Shown in pieces: positions 6,277 to 13,431 of a DNA stretch of 21,742 nucleotides. The notes under the pieces were generated by a model. That model was not told the DNA's origin. It did not search any database and was given only the letters and a program-made list of their open reading frames with translations. Every line of letters begins with the position of its first letter. Within the stretch, counting starts at the first letter, position 1. The stretch comes from an uncultured Collinsella sp. (lineage in GTDB: Bacteria; Actinomycetota; Coriobacteriia; Coriobacteriales; Coriobacteriaceae), in NCBI GenBank assembly GCA_900550965.1, contig URUC01000030.1, positions 1 through 21,742 on the forward strand, read 5' to 3'. The position numbers were made by a program, and so were the translations under genes.

Positions 6277-8499
6277 ATGAATATGCTCAAAATCTCGAAG
6301 GCGATCTTTAGGTCGCTTCTCTCCTCCAGGTCGCTCTGTGTTGTCGTTGTTGCGTTGATGGTTCTTTGTGCTCTGCCCGTCTTCAGGAGCGCGGCTGGCA
6401 TCGACGGACGGGTCGAATACCTCGAGTCGGGAATAACCCGTGTTGAGCAGGAATTGTCAGCATCCTATGCGGATGCGCTTGTGAATGCGGGGGAGGACGG
6501 TGTCTATACCTCTTCATCAAGCATGCCCGCGCTTCTGTACCCTCTTGCCGCGGGACGTCTTATCTTGGCACCGCTCTCTCCCCTACTTCCGTTTCTGCAG
6601 ATATCGGATGGAGAGTACACCTATTATGACGGATCGAAGGAGTACTTGCTATGGGTCGCAACGGCCGTTGCCGTCTCGTTCCTTGCCGCGCGTCTTAACA
6701 AACGTGAAAAGCTCATCATCCAGGCACCGATGGGCGAGCTGGGTAGACTTGTTGCATCGAGCGTATGGGCGAGTGTTTTTGCAATGCTTGCCGTCCTCGC
6801 CATCAATCTTCCAGGGATAATCGCCGCGCTTGTGAAGAATGGCCCGGGCTCGCCGTTCTATCCGATAGGCTACATTCAATATGCGACTCCGGTTATCAAA
6901 CCGGCTTGGCTGGTGTTCGCGCAGACGGCCATCTTGCAATTCTTGGTGGCAGCGTTCATCTCGCTTGTCGTTCACCTTGCCGTGAAGATTGCCAATAACC
7001 CTACGCTTGGAATCGTGTTCGTATGTGCCCTGATGGGGGTGACGATGGTTCCCGGGTATTACGGAGGATCCATCGCTTTACGTGAGTTCGCCCTGTTGAA
7101 TCCCCTTACGTATGCGAACACTGAGTTGACCGTCGGCACCTATAGCCCGTACCCGACAACGCAGATAGTGAATCTGCCTGGACTTTGCTTCGAGCGTGGC
7201 GCGATTGCCCTCGTATGCGCAATCGGGATCGAGGTGCTGGCAATTAGCCTGCTTTGCGTTGCTGGAAAGAGCGGCTGCGCGTGCCCGATATCCCCGATTT
7301 GTCTTGAGAGAGGTTCCTTCACTGCATCGAGAACGGCAACTCGTTCGAGCGCTTGTGCCTCCGCCGTTGCATACGTAAGAACGATGGGGAAACTGCTCCT
7401 GCGTTCTCCTACCCTCGCCGTATGCGCGATTGCAATGTCGACGACGATGCTGGCCCCGGCTCTGGTCGAGATGTTTCCTGACGCTGATAACGTTTCCGCT
7501 GTTCGGTATAGGGATGGGGAGCTCCGTTCAATAGATCGGTATCTAGAGCAGAACGCTGCGAATATGGACGTCGAGGGCAAAGCGGCCCTGGAAGACATGC
7601 GGGATGCTCTTTCGGGTTTCGTGTACGCGCCTATGCCTGCGGAGGGGTTTCGAAGCCTTGCGACGTACGAGCGCGCTCGAGGTGAGCTGGGCGCGGCAGA
7701 TGCGACTCTCCTGCAATCGATCGGAATCGAGCCGGAGACTCCTTCTCGTGCGGAGGCGCGCGCCCTTCTGCTTGAGTCGATCGCGAGCTTGCCGGACCCC
7801 AAGGTTTACGAGTTAAGTACGAAGATGCCCCCATTAATCCTCCTTTCGTATCTCCAGGCAGCGCTTCCCTCCTTATTTTTGCTGTTGCCCGTGGTTGTCA
7901 CATCGCTCGCGTGCACCCACCTGCAGTGTCGTTCCCTTCTGGTTCTCCAGATCCCCGCAACAGCGCATGTGCGTTTTCTGACGGCTGTTGCGCTGGCTCT
8001 CCTGCTTGGCTTGGTGCTGCTTTTGGTGTCGATGGTTCCCGCTGTCGTTGTGTCCGTGATTAAGAACGGTGCGGGTGGATCGGAGTATCCCGTCGCTCTC
8101 ATTCGGGCGGGAGCTTCGACAACGTCCATGGTGGGGGAGGCGGTGTTGTGCAGTATTCCGTTGCTGGTCATGGCATACGGCGTGATTTCCGTCGTCGCTG
8201 CGTTGACAGCAGCGATTAGCCGCAACCCCGTTGTCACCGGAATGGTTTGCGCGGTTCTCTTGGTGTTGGGTTCGTTGAGCGCTCATGTTGAAAGCGTGGG
8301 CATGGGCGTCGCGCTGCTGGCTCCATTCGCCTCGTTTGATCCCGCTTCCCAGGTGGGGACGATTGGGTTCCTTGGGCGAGGGACGAACGCGATGCCTTTT
8401 GGAGAGGTCGTCGGCGCATCGGGCGCTCTGCTGGTGGTCTTGGGCGCCGTATCTCCGTTGATGGTGCGCCTGAGTGTTCCAAAGATCGAAAGGGGATGA
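6277..8499 (+). CDS. Large duplicated ABC permease, bacteriocin-immunity type
   Basis: A 740-residue polytopic membrane protein built from two homologous halves. Each half starts with one helix (about 19-36 and 379-400), then an extracytoplasmic helical stretch (SGITRVEQEL; DGELRSIDRYLEQ), then a helix bundle. The matching boxes NGPGSPFYPI (188-197) and NGAGGSEYPV (597-606), and NNPTLGIVF (240) and RNPVVTGMV (649), show the duplication. The layout recalls the roughly 670-residue membrane proteins encoded beside lactococcin 972-type bacteriocins. It probably pairs with the ATPase at 8505 to expel the peptide or protect the membrane. The ATG at 6277 is chosen because TTAAGG lies 6-7 nt upstream; an ATG at 6259 has no site. 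It overlaps or abuts the ATPase gene. Confidence 0.75.
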   Translation: MNMLKISKAIFRSLLSSRSLCVVVVALMVLCALPVFRSAAGIDGRVEYLESGITRVEQELSASYADALVNAGEDGVYTSSSSMPALLYPLAAGRLILAPLSPLLPFLQISDGEYTYYDGSKEYLLWVATAVAVSFLAARLNKREKLIIQAPMGELGRLVASSVWASVFAMLAVLAINLPGIIAALVKNGPGSPFYPIGYIQYATPVIKPAWLVFAQTAILQFLVAAFISLVVHLAVKIANNPTLGIVFVCALMGVTMVPGYYGGSIALREFALLNPLTYANTELTVGTYSPYPTTQIVNLPGLCFERGAIALVCAIGIEVLAISLLCVAGKSGCACPISPICLERGSFTASRTATRSSACASAVAYVRTMGKLLLRSPTLAVCAIAMSTTMLAPALVEMFPDADNVSAVRYRDGELRSIDRYLEQNAANMDVEGKAALEDMRDALSGFVYAPMPAEGFRSLATYERARGELGAADATLLQSIGIEPETPSRAEARALLLESIASLPDPKVYELSTKMPPLILLSYLQAALPSLFLLLPVVVTSLACTHLQCRSLLVLQIPATAHVRFLTAVALALLLGLVLLLVSMVPAVVVSVIKNGAGGSEYPVALIRAGASTTSMVGEAVLCSIPLLVMAYGVISVVAALTAAISRNPVVTGMVCAVLLVLGSLSAHVESVGMGVALLAPFASFDPASQVGTIGFLGRGTNAMPFGEVVGASGALLVVLGAVSPLMVRLSVPKIERG

Positions 8500-8504
8500 T
8501 CTCG

Positions 8505-9245
8505 ATGATTGACCTTCAAACGCTGACGATCTCTTATGGAAAGAAGGTGCTCGTAGATTCGGTGAACGCTGAGTTTGCCCCGGGTACGGTCTACGGTCTC
8601 GTCGCTCCGAACGGGCATGGAAAGACGACGTTGCTGCGTGCGATGGCAGGTTTGCCGGGTCCTCGCGTGGACGGGAGCATCGTTCTGGATGAGGTGCAGG
8701 GTACGGGTGCGAGAGAGGTCCGTTCTATGATCTTCTATGCACCTGGTGAGGGGACGCTGCTGTATCCCGGATTGCGTGCGGAAGATCACCTCAAGATGGT
8801 TTGCGATATGTGGCCGCATGCTCGCGATATCGAAGAGATAGTGGAACAAACGCAGATAGGCGAGTTCGCGAAGATGAGGATCCGCACTCTGAGCCAGGGC
8901 ATGAAGCAGCAGCTTACCCTGGCGATTGCGTATGCGACGGGCGCGCGGTACCTTCTATTAGATGAGCCCATGAACGCGCTCGACCCCAGCAGGGTGGACT
9001 TGCATTCCGAGATTCTCAGGAAGCTGGCCGATTCTGGTACGTGCATCATCATGTCATCCCACATCTTGGATTCGGTCGATAGGCTGTGCGATGAGATTCT
9101 GTTTTTGAAGGATGGGAGGCTCATTAGAAGCATTCCGCAAGATGATGCTGCGCCGAAGTCTCCTGGATCCCATTTCGCAAAGCCTGCCGGACGCGCCGAG
9201 GGTGCGCTAAGCACGTATCGGCGACTCTACGAAAAGGGCGGGTAG
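8505..9245 (+). CDS. ABC transporter ATP-binding protein
   Basis: A 246-residue soluble ATPase: Walker A APNGHGKTT (34-42), signature LSQGMKQQ (129-136), Walker B YLLLDEP (149-155), switch His in SSH (186). The first Walker A glycine is Ala, and the usual Q-loop Gln is missing (FYAPGEGTLLYPG). The partner ATPase domain in the fusion at 9399 shares both oddities, which ties them to one subfamily. It most likely energises the 740-residue permease just upstream; the permease stop at 8497-8499 lies 5 nt before this start. The ATG at 8505 has AGGGG at a suitable distance, whereas an ATG at 8496 lies right on top of that site. Confidence 0.88.
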   Translation: MIDLQTLTISYGKKVLVDSVNAEFAPGTVYGLVAPNGHGKTTLLRAMAGLPGPRVDGSIVLDEVQGTGAREVRSMIFYAPGEGTLLYPGLRAEDHLKMVCDMWPHARDIEEIVEQTQIGEFAKMRIRTLSQGMKQQLTLAIAYATGARYLLLDEPMNALDPSRVDLHSEILRKLADSGTCIIMSSHILDSVDRLCDEILFLKDGRLIRSIPQDDAAPKSPGSHFAKPAGRAEGALSTYRRLYEKGG

Positions 9246-9247
9246 AA

Positions 9248-9379
9248 ATGCAAGTTAAAAATCTATGTGGTCAATATAATACCGTTAAACCCGCATATCG
9301 ATACCGCTCAGCCATTCGCCTCGCCCCCGTCGCACGTATCTTCATCCGGTCTGTTACTTTTAATCTAACGATTCTTTGA
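9248..9379 (+). CDS. Short ORF, possible relict of an ABC ATPase
   Basis: A 43-residue frame begins 2 nt after the ATPase stop. Its start, MQVKNLCGQYNTVKPAY, looks like the first strand and A-loop of an ABC ATPase (x-V-x-N-L-x-x-x-Y), but the rest (ending TFNLTIL) does not continue the fold. It runs through an A+T-rich gap that also contains TATAAT at about 9275. It may be a leftover of a gene lost by recombination, a leader peptide, or chance. Confidence 0.3.
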   Translation: MQVKNLCGQYNTVKPAYRYRSAIRLAPVARIFIRSVTFNLTIL

Positions 9380-9398
9380 GGAACGTAGGTGCTTCTGA

Positions 9399-11213
9399 AT
9401 GTACTGTCGACTTCTTCTCAAACTGATCCTAAGAGACAAGGCCGCATGGATTTGTACGCTCGTTCTTGCCGTGGCCTTCTCCATCCCCATTGCGTTCAAT
9501 TCACCCATCTACGGACCCTTCTTTATGAAGCAGGGCATGCAGGGCTTTGTCGACGCATTCAATATGCGCGCACCCCAAGCCAGCGGCACAGACCTATCGC
9601 CAGAGCAGCAAGCTGACGCGGAGCTTGCAAGATACGCGAACGCCGCCCTTGCCGCTCAAACCGACGCCGCCTTTCTCGATTCTGCCGAGAGCTACTACGC
9701 GCTCATGGGCGAAGGCTTCCAATCCGGGTCCATCGTGGGAGACCGAGAGACCAATGACGCGGCGCTCGCGTATTGCCGTGCCCTGAGCAGCTCCGGCATC
9801 ACGGATATCCCGGCCTCCGCAAACGACCTGCCATTCCTTTCCTTCCTGCCTTACGCCGTTGCCGCGGCGCCGTCTTTCCTTCCCTTCATCCCCTTCCTTC
9901 TCTCGTCGATACTCCTGCTCGGGGCCACAAGGCCTGCGACCCTGGCGGCAAAGGCGCCCGCGCCCAAATTCCGGCGCCTTATCCAGATCGTGTTTTCGAT
10001 AATCGTCGCGGGGACCGCGATGCTCCTCGCCGGCCTCGCACCCGGGGGCATTTACGCCTTGGCCCTAAACGGCTTCGGGCAAATTGGGTACCCGATCGCC
10101 TTCTTCCATGACGGCGCGCTTACCACCACGACCGCGGGAAACGTCTTCACAGCCCTGCTTATCGCGCTTCTTGCGGGCGGAACCTTAATATCCGTTTGCT
10201 CCGCCGTCCTATCGACCGCAACGAGGCGCGTCCTCGCGGGCCCCCTTACCTCCGCGCTGCTTGTCGCGGCCCCGGCATTCCCGTTACTGTCCGATTCGGC
10301 ACTGGAGCATAACGCCGCGCTCAATCTCCTGCCGCTGGCCGTATTCTCGCCTATCGAGGCAACGGGCTACGTAGGATGCTTCCCGACAGAATTCATTGGC
10401 TCCGGTTCAGGCAGCGCATCGATGCTTGCCGTGGCCCTGGCATACGTCGCGGTCCTTTTTGCGGTCGGCGCCGTTGCGACACGTTCGCCCAAACAGTCTG
10501 GACCCGCGAAAAAGCGCCATGGGCTCGAGCTTCTGGACGCGAGCGTGGGATACGGAAGCACGACGATACTTTCAATCGGATCGCTTTTCCTGAGCCCGGG
10601 AACGGCGGCGGGCCTCATTGCTCCCAACGGCTCGGGGAAAACCACCCTTCTTGAAGCGCTGTCGGGCCAATTTCCCACCCGCATCCGCTCGGGAAGCCTG
10701 GCGGCAGACGGAATCTGCCAACGTCGATCAGCCGAATTTGCAGAACTCGTCTACCTGAGCTCTTCGGGCAGCGCGGATCTCTATCCCACGCTATCGGCCA
10801 TCGAGCACCTTGCTTTCGTTAGGGAGGCGTGGAAATCGGCCGCCGACATCGACTCGCTCTGCGACTCCCTCGGAATCTCCCCATATCTCGACAAGCCGAC
10901 CCGTAAACTCTCGACAGGAATGAAGCAGCAGGTAAAGCTTGCCATGGCGATAGCGACCGATTGCCCGTACCTCATCCTCGATGAACCGCTGAACGGCCTC
11001 GATCCGGGAAAACGGAAAACCTCCTGCGACGCGATGCGCAGCGAGGTGGCGCGGGGACGAAGCGTGCTCATTTCAAGCCATCTGCTCGACGACCTGGCAG
11101 ACCTTACCAACTCGTTCTACTTCATCGAGGCCGGCACGCTCGTGGAAAAGATCAAGTCGTCCTCGCAGACGCTCAAGCAGGAATATCTCGATACATACGA
11201 GGGAGGTGAATGA
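9399..11213 (+). CDS. ABC permease-ATPase fusion protein
   Basis: A 604-residue protein with the permease and the ATPase in one chain. Residues 1-360 repeat the module seen twice in the upstream permease: an N-terminal helix (16-34), an extracytoplasmic helical stretch (65-135), a helix bundle and the box NGFGQIGYPI (224-233). Residues 375-604 form an ATPase with Walker A APNGSGKTT (408-416), signature LSTGMKQQ, Walker B YLILDEP (524-530) and SSH switch His (561). The Q-loop Gln is again absent (LVYLSSSGSADLYP). A dimer would give a complete half-size exporter by itself; pairing with the upstream proteins is also possible. The ATG at 9399 has only a weak TAGGTG site 7 nt upstream. A role in peptide export or immunity is inferred from context. 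Confidence 0.8.
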   Translation: MYCRLLLKLILRDKAAWICTLVLAVAFSIPIAFNSPIYGPFFMKQGMQGFVDAFNMRAPQASGTDLSPEQQADAELARYANAALAAQTDAAFLDSAESYYALMGEGFQSGSIVGDRETNDAALAYCRALSSSGITDIPASANDLPFLSFLPYAVAAAPSFLPFIPFLLSSILLLGATRPATLAAKAPAPKFRRLIQIVFSIIVAGTAMLLAGLAPGGIYALALNGFGQIGYPIAFFHDGALTTTTAGNVFTALLIALLAGGTLISVCSAVLSTATRRVLAGPLTSALLVAAPAFPLLSDSALEHNAALNLLPLAVFSPIEATGYVGCFPTEFIGSGSGSASMLAVALAYVAVLFAVGAVATRSPKQSGPAKKRHGLELLDASVGYGSTTILSIGSLFLSPGTAAGLIAPNGSGKTTLLEALSGQFPTRIRSGSLAADGICQRRSAEFAELVYLSSSGSADLYPTLSAIEHLAFVREAWKSAADIDSLCDSLGISPYLDKPTRKLSTGMKQQVKLAMAIATDCPYLILDEPLNGLDPGKRKTSCDAMRSEVARGRSVLISSHLLDDLADLTNSFYFIEAGTLVEKIKSSSQTLKQEYLDTYEGGE

Positions 11214-11214
11214 C

Positions 11215-11643
11215 ATGATAGGCAAGAGCTATGCAAAGATAGCGATTGTTGGCTTTGTACTTTGTCTTGCAATGGTGCTATGTGCATCATTTGCGAGGTA
11301 TAGGTCCGAGCAGTCGTTCATCGATGGCGCTGAAAATGGGTTTGGCATAGACGGGATGTATGTCAACGATGGCGCGACCAGGCCGTCTATGGCGATTCTT
11401 GCAGGCGAAGACATGGAATGGCAAATCTGTAATGACGATGGTTCTTGTATGAGTGGTCGTTTGGCCGCAACGAGCGACCCGAATTCGTTCGATCTTCTCG
11501 ACAATGATGGAGCGGATTGCGGTTCTGTTCACCTTTCATATGCATCGCGAGACGGGATGGACGGCATCCTCTACGTCTCCCACGAAAATGGCAATTTCAA
11601 GATGCGCAGGACTAACCGGGTGCCGGCTTTTATCGAGGAGTGA
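11215..11643 (+). CDS. Membrane-anchored small extracytoplasmic protein
   Basis: A 142-residue protein with one N-terminal helix (IAIVGFVLCLAMVLCASF) and an acidic outer domain with three Cys (ICNDDGSC and DGADC). I do not recognise a family. GGGAGG lies 8 nt before the ATG at 11215, inside the end of the fusion gene, so translation is coupled; a GTG at 11206 is a weaker alternative. As the last gene of the cassette, before two strong hairpins, it may be an accessory immunity or peptide-binding protein. The helix followed by a folded outer domain could be an uncleaved anchor or a signal peptide. Confidence 0.7.
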   Translation: MIGKSYAKIAIVGFVLCLAMVLCASFARYRSEQSFIDGAENGFGIDGMYVNDGATRPSMAILAGEDMEWQICNDDGSCMSGRLAATSDPNSFDLLDNDGADCGSVHLSYASRDGMDGILYVSHENGNFKMRRTNRVPAFIEE

Positions 11644-11648
11644 GAGTT

Positions 11649-11722
11649 CCCGGCGGCCTGCCGATCAGACCGCCGGGGTATTGAACCCCGCATTCATCCG
11701 TACACACACGGATGAATGCGGG
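11649..11722 (+). terminator. Tandem strong hairpins ending the cassette
   Basis: CCCGGCGG (11649-11656) pairs with CCGCCGGG (11670-11677). Then CCCGCATTCATCCGT (11687-11701) pairs perfectly over 15 bp with ACGGATGAATGCGGG (11708-11722) around ACACAC. They begin 6 nt after the last stop of the cassette. A T-run is lacking, so this is a terminator-like or mRNA-stabilising element, or part of a mobile-element end. Confidence 0.55.
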
Positions 11723-11745
11723 AAGTGTCCGGATGAAGTTGATAA

Positions 11746-12081
11746 TCAAGGAAACAAAGCCGTTCTGCCTGGGACGGCATTGGCTTGGACTTTAACTACA
11801 ACATCGCAATCGACACTTATCAGCTCGCGCAACGCGCATGGCCAAATCTCGGACGCTGGTGCATGGAGGACCTTCGAGATTTACTGGACATCCAAAACGA
11901 CGACGCACACCGCGTGCTCGCCGACTGCGAAGACGAGATGGCTGTCTACAATGCGATCAGAAACGGCGTGAAGTCCGGAGAGCTTTCTGTGGAACCGCCG
12001 CACCGTCGCGCGAGCCGACCGGGCAACCCGGGCAATCTGGTCCCGACTCTCCCGGTCGTATTCCTACGATATCGCCCCTAA
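11746..12081 (+). pseudogene. Fragment of a DnaQ-like 3'-5' exonuclease
   Basis: An open frame without a good start or ribosome binding site encodes GLDFNYNIAIDTYQLAQRAW, then LRDLLDIQNDDAHRVLADCE. This matches the last third of DEDDh exonucleases: the conserved Asp of D-T-x-x-L and the His...Asp of the HRAL-x-D motif. The first part with the DxE motif is missing, and the stop-containing stretch just upstream is the hairpin region. The C-terminal tail (from about 11980) shows no recognisable similarity. It probably is debris from a larger gene at a rearrangement point. Confidence 0.6.
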
Positions 12082-12093
12082 ATCACCAACGTG

Positions 12094-12319
12094 TCAGATA
12101 AAGAATGATGCAATGATTATGATCAAGCATACGGCGGATGCGACGACTGCGCCTTTTTTCCTCTCCTTTAGTCCGACGAATAGGGTTGCCGTAAAGTAAA
12201 GGGCGGAAAGGCAGTCTATGGCAAGCAAAACGAGTTCCTTGGGCGGTTTCAGCAAAGAGTAATGCAAGCAGGGCAAAGCCGATTGTGGTCAAGTATCTCG
12301 ATTGATTTTGCGACAGCAT
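12094..12319 (-). pseudogene. Small membrane protein with a frameshift
   Basis: A strong site (AAAAGGAGG, 5 nt before the ATG at 12319) starts the frame MLSQNQSRYLTTIGFALLAL. Near 12255 the hydrophobic pattern moves to another frame: KELVLLAIDCLSALYFTATL and AVVASAVCLIIIIASFFI, ending at 12094. Joined, they give about 75 residues with three membrane helices. Either alone is odd: the first frame turns very basic, and the second has only a TTG start without a site. It is the last gene of the three-gene unit from 13305. The shift could be a real mutation or a sequencing error. A small immunity-type protein is possible. Confidence 0.5.
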
Positions 12320-12331
12320 GGCAACCTCCTT

Positions 12332-12736
12332 TTAGAACATGCAAGTGAAAAGTCGGCACGATGTCATTGCGGTTGCAAACAAGCCGCCGCCAGGACCGGT
12401 TGTCACGAGACCGGCGATAACTTCAGCGGTGCCAGCAAGGTAGGGATCGCGCAGGCAAGACTCCTCCTTCACGTTCAGCTTGACCTTGTGAGGGACGGTG
12501 CGGTTATTTGCAAATCCGTGAGAATCGCACCACGCCTTGGAATATGAATCCGTGCAGCGTCCGCGCTCAAAAAGGGATATATCGTAATTTTCGTCGTAGT
12601 TGTCTCCGACGTAGATTTCGCTGCTCTCGGCGGGAGACCCCTCGTCGGCATAGGCTGCCGCAACGGGCACAAATGGTGTCATGACAAGGGAGAGGCAAAG
12701 AGCTGCTGAGACGATGGAGAGCAGGCATTTCTTCAT
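12332..12736 (-). CDS. Secreted cysteine-containing small protein
   Basis: A 134-residue precursor with a Sec signal peptide, MKKCLLSIVSAALCLSLVMT, likely cut after AAAYA (residue 30). The mature part is acidic at the front (SSEIYVGDNYDENYDISLF), holds five Cys (RGRC, KAWC, ESC, TSC, FTC) and ends in a Gly-rich hydrophobic stretch (TTGPGGGLFATAMTSC). I recognise no family. AAGGAG lies 6 nt before the ATG. It sits between a thioredoxin-like gene (29 bp upstream) and a small membrane protein (12 bp downstream), which suggests a disulfide-containing secreted peptide with its oxidase and an immunity or export helper; this is an inference. The presence of intact sequence beside two damaged partners suggests an operon in decay. 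Confidence 0.72.
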   Translation of the reverse strand: MKKCLLSIVSAALCLSLVMTPFVPVAAAYADEGSPAESSEIYVGDNYDENYDISLFERGRCTDSYSKAWCDSHGFANNRTVPHKVKLNVKEESCLRDPYLAGTAEVIAGLVTTGPGGGLFATAMTSCRLFTCMF

Positions 12737-12765
12737 GGCTGGCTCCTTAATCTGGCCTTTGATAG

Positions 12766-13305
12766 TTACTTGATGTCGCCTCCTTCCGCTTTATATCCGT
12801 TGTATTTGGCGTATTTCTTTAATAAGGCAAGAGGTTCTTCCTCTCCTTCGGATAAGCCGATGATGTTTCCTTGATCATCCAGTATGAATATGGACGGAAT
12901 ATGCTCAAGTTCATATTGGTCATACACGGTCTTATCTTAATCTATGTATATGGGAAAGTCTCCTTCATGGACCGAGGCTTCTTCAATTGTGCTGTCCTCG
13001 GAAACAGTGAAAAGGTTCTTCCTTAAGGCTGCGAAATTATCAAGTTGTTGCATATCTTCTATGAGAGATTCGCAGTGCTGACACCACGATGCCCAGAACA
13101 TCAAGATATTTTCCTCATTAGGTTTTAGCTTGTTAAAATAATTCACGTTTCGGCCGAGGCTGAAATTTTGGCCCATTTTAATGGAAAAAGATGAGGGATA
13201 AGCATCGTGTTGCGGTTTGATATTGACGGCGATTAAGGCGGCGAAACACGTCAGAGTCGCCAGAGTCAGTAAAGCGATAACGTATTTTCTCGGTTTCCAG
13301 CTCAT
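12766..13305 (-). pseudogene. Membrane-anchored thioredoxin-like protein with premature stop
   Basis: The frame starts MSWKPRKYVIALLTLATLTC (one membrane helix) with GAGAGGG 7 nt upstream, then carries the TlpA/thioredoxin active site FWASWCQHCES. It is cut by TAA at 12937-12939, after DFPIYID, but continues open for another 56 codons: DKTVYDQYELEHIPSIFILD includes the cis-Pro loop (HIPS), then DQGNIIGLSEGEEEPL, with the normal end at 12766. The restored protein would have about 180 residues, normal for the family. The truncated product lacks the last strands and the cis-Pro and is probably inactive. As first gene of the unit it would have handled disulfides of the secreted protein encoded next. 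Confidence 0.8.
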
Positions 13306-13431
13306 GACAGATCCCTCTCTCATGGTGAAACGCATACGTTTTGAAACGGGATACCGCTTCGATTCGTTCCGGACGCGGATGTGGACGTAACTGGTCTCGG
13401 TGCCAAGTGCGATTTCAGTGCTGTATATGAC

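Noticed and set aside
9255..9290. Strong internal promoter at TATAAT near 9275
   Set aside because: The -10 is perfect but no acceptable -35 lies 16-18 nt upstream, so it is only mentioned, not listed as a promoter.
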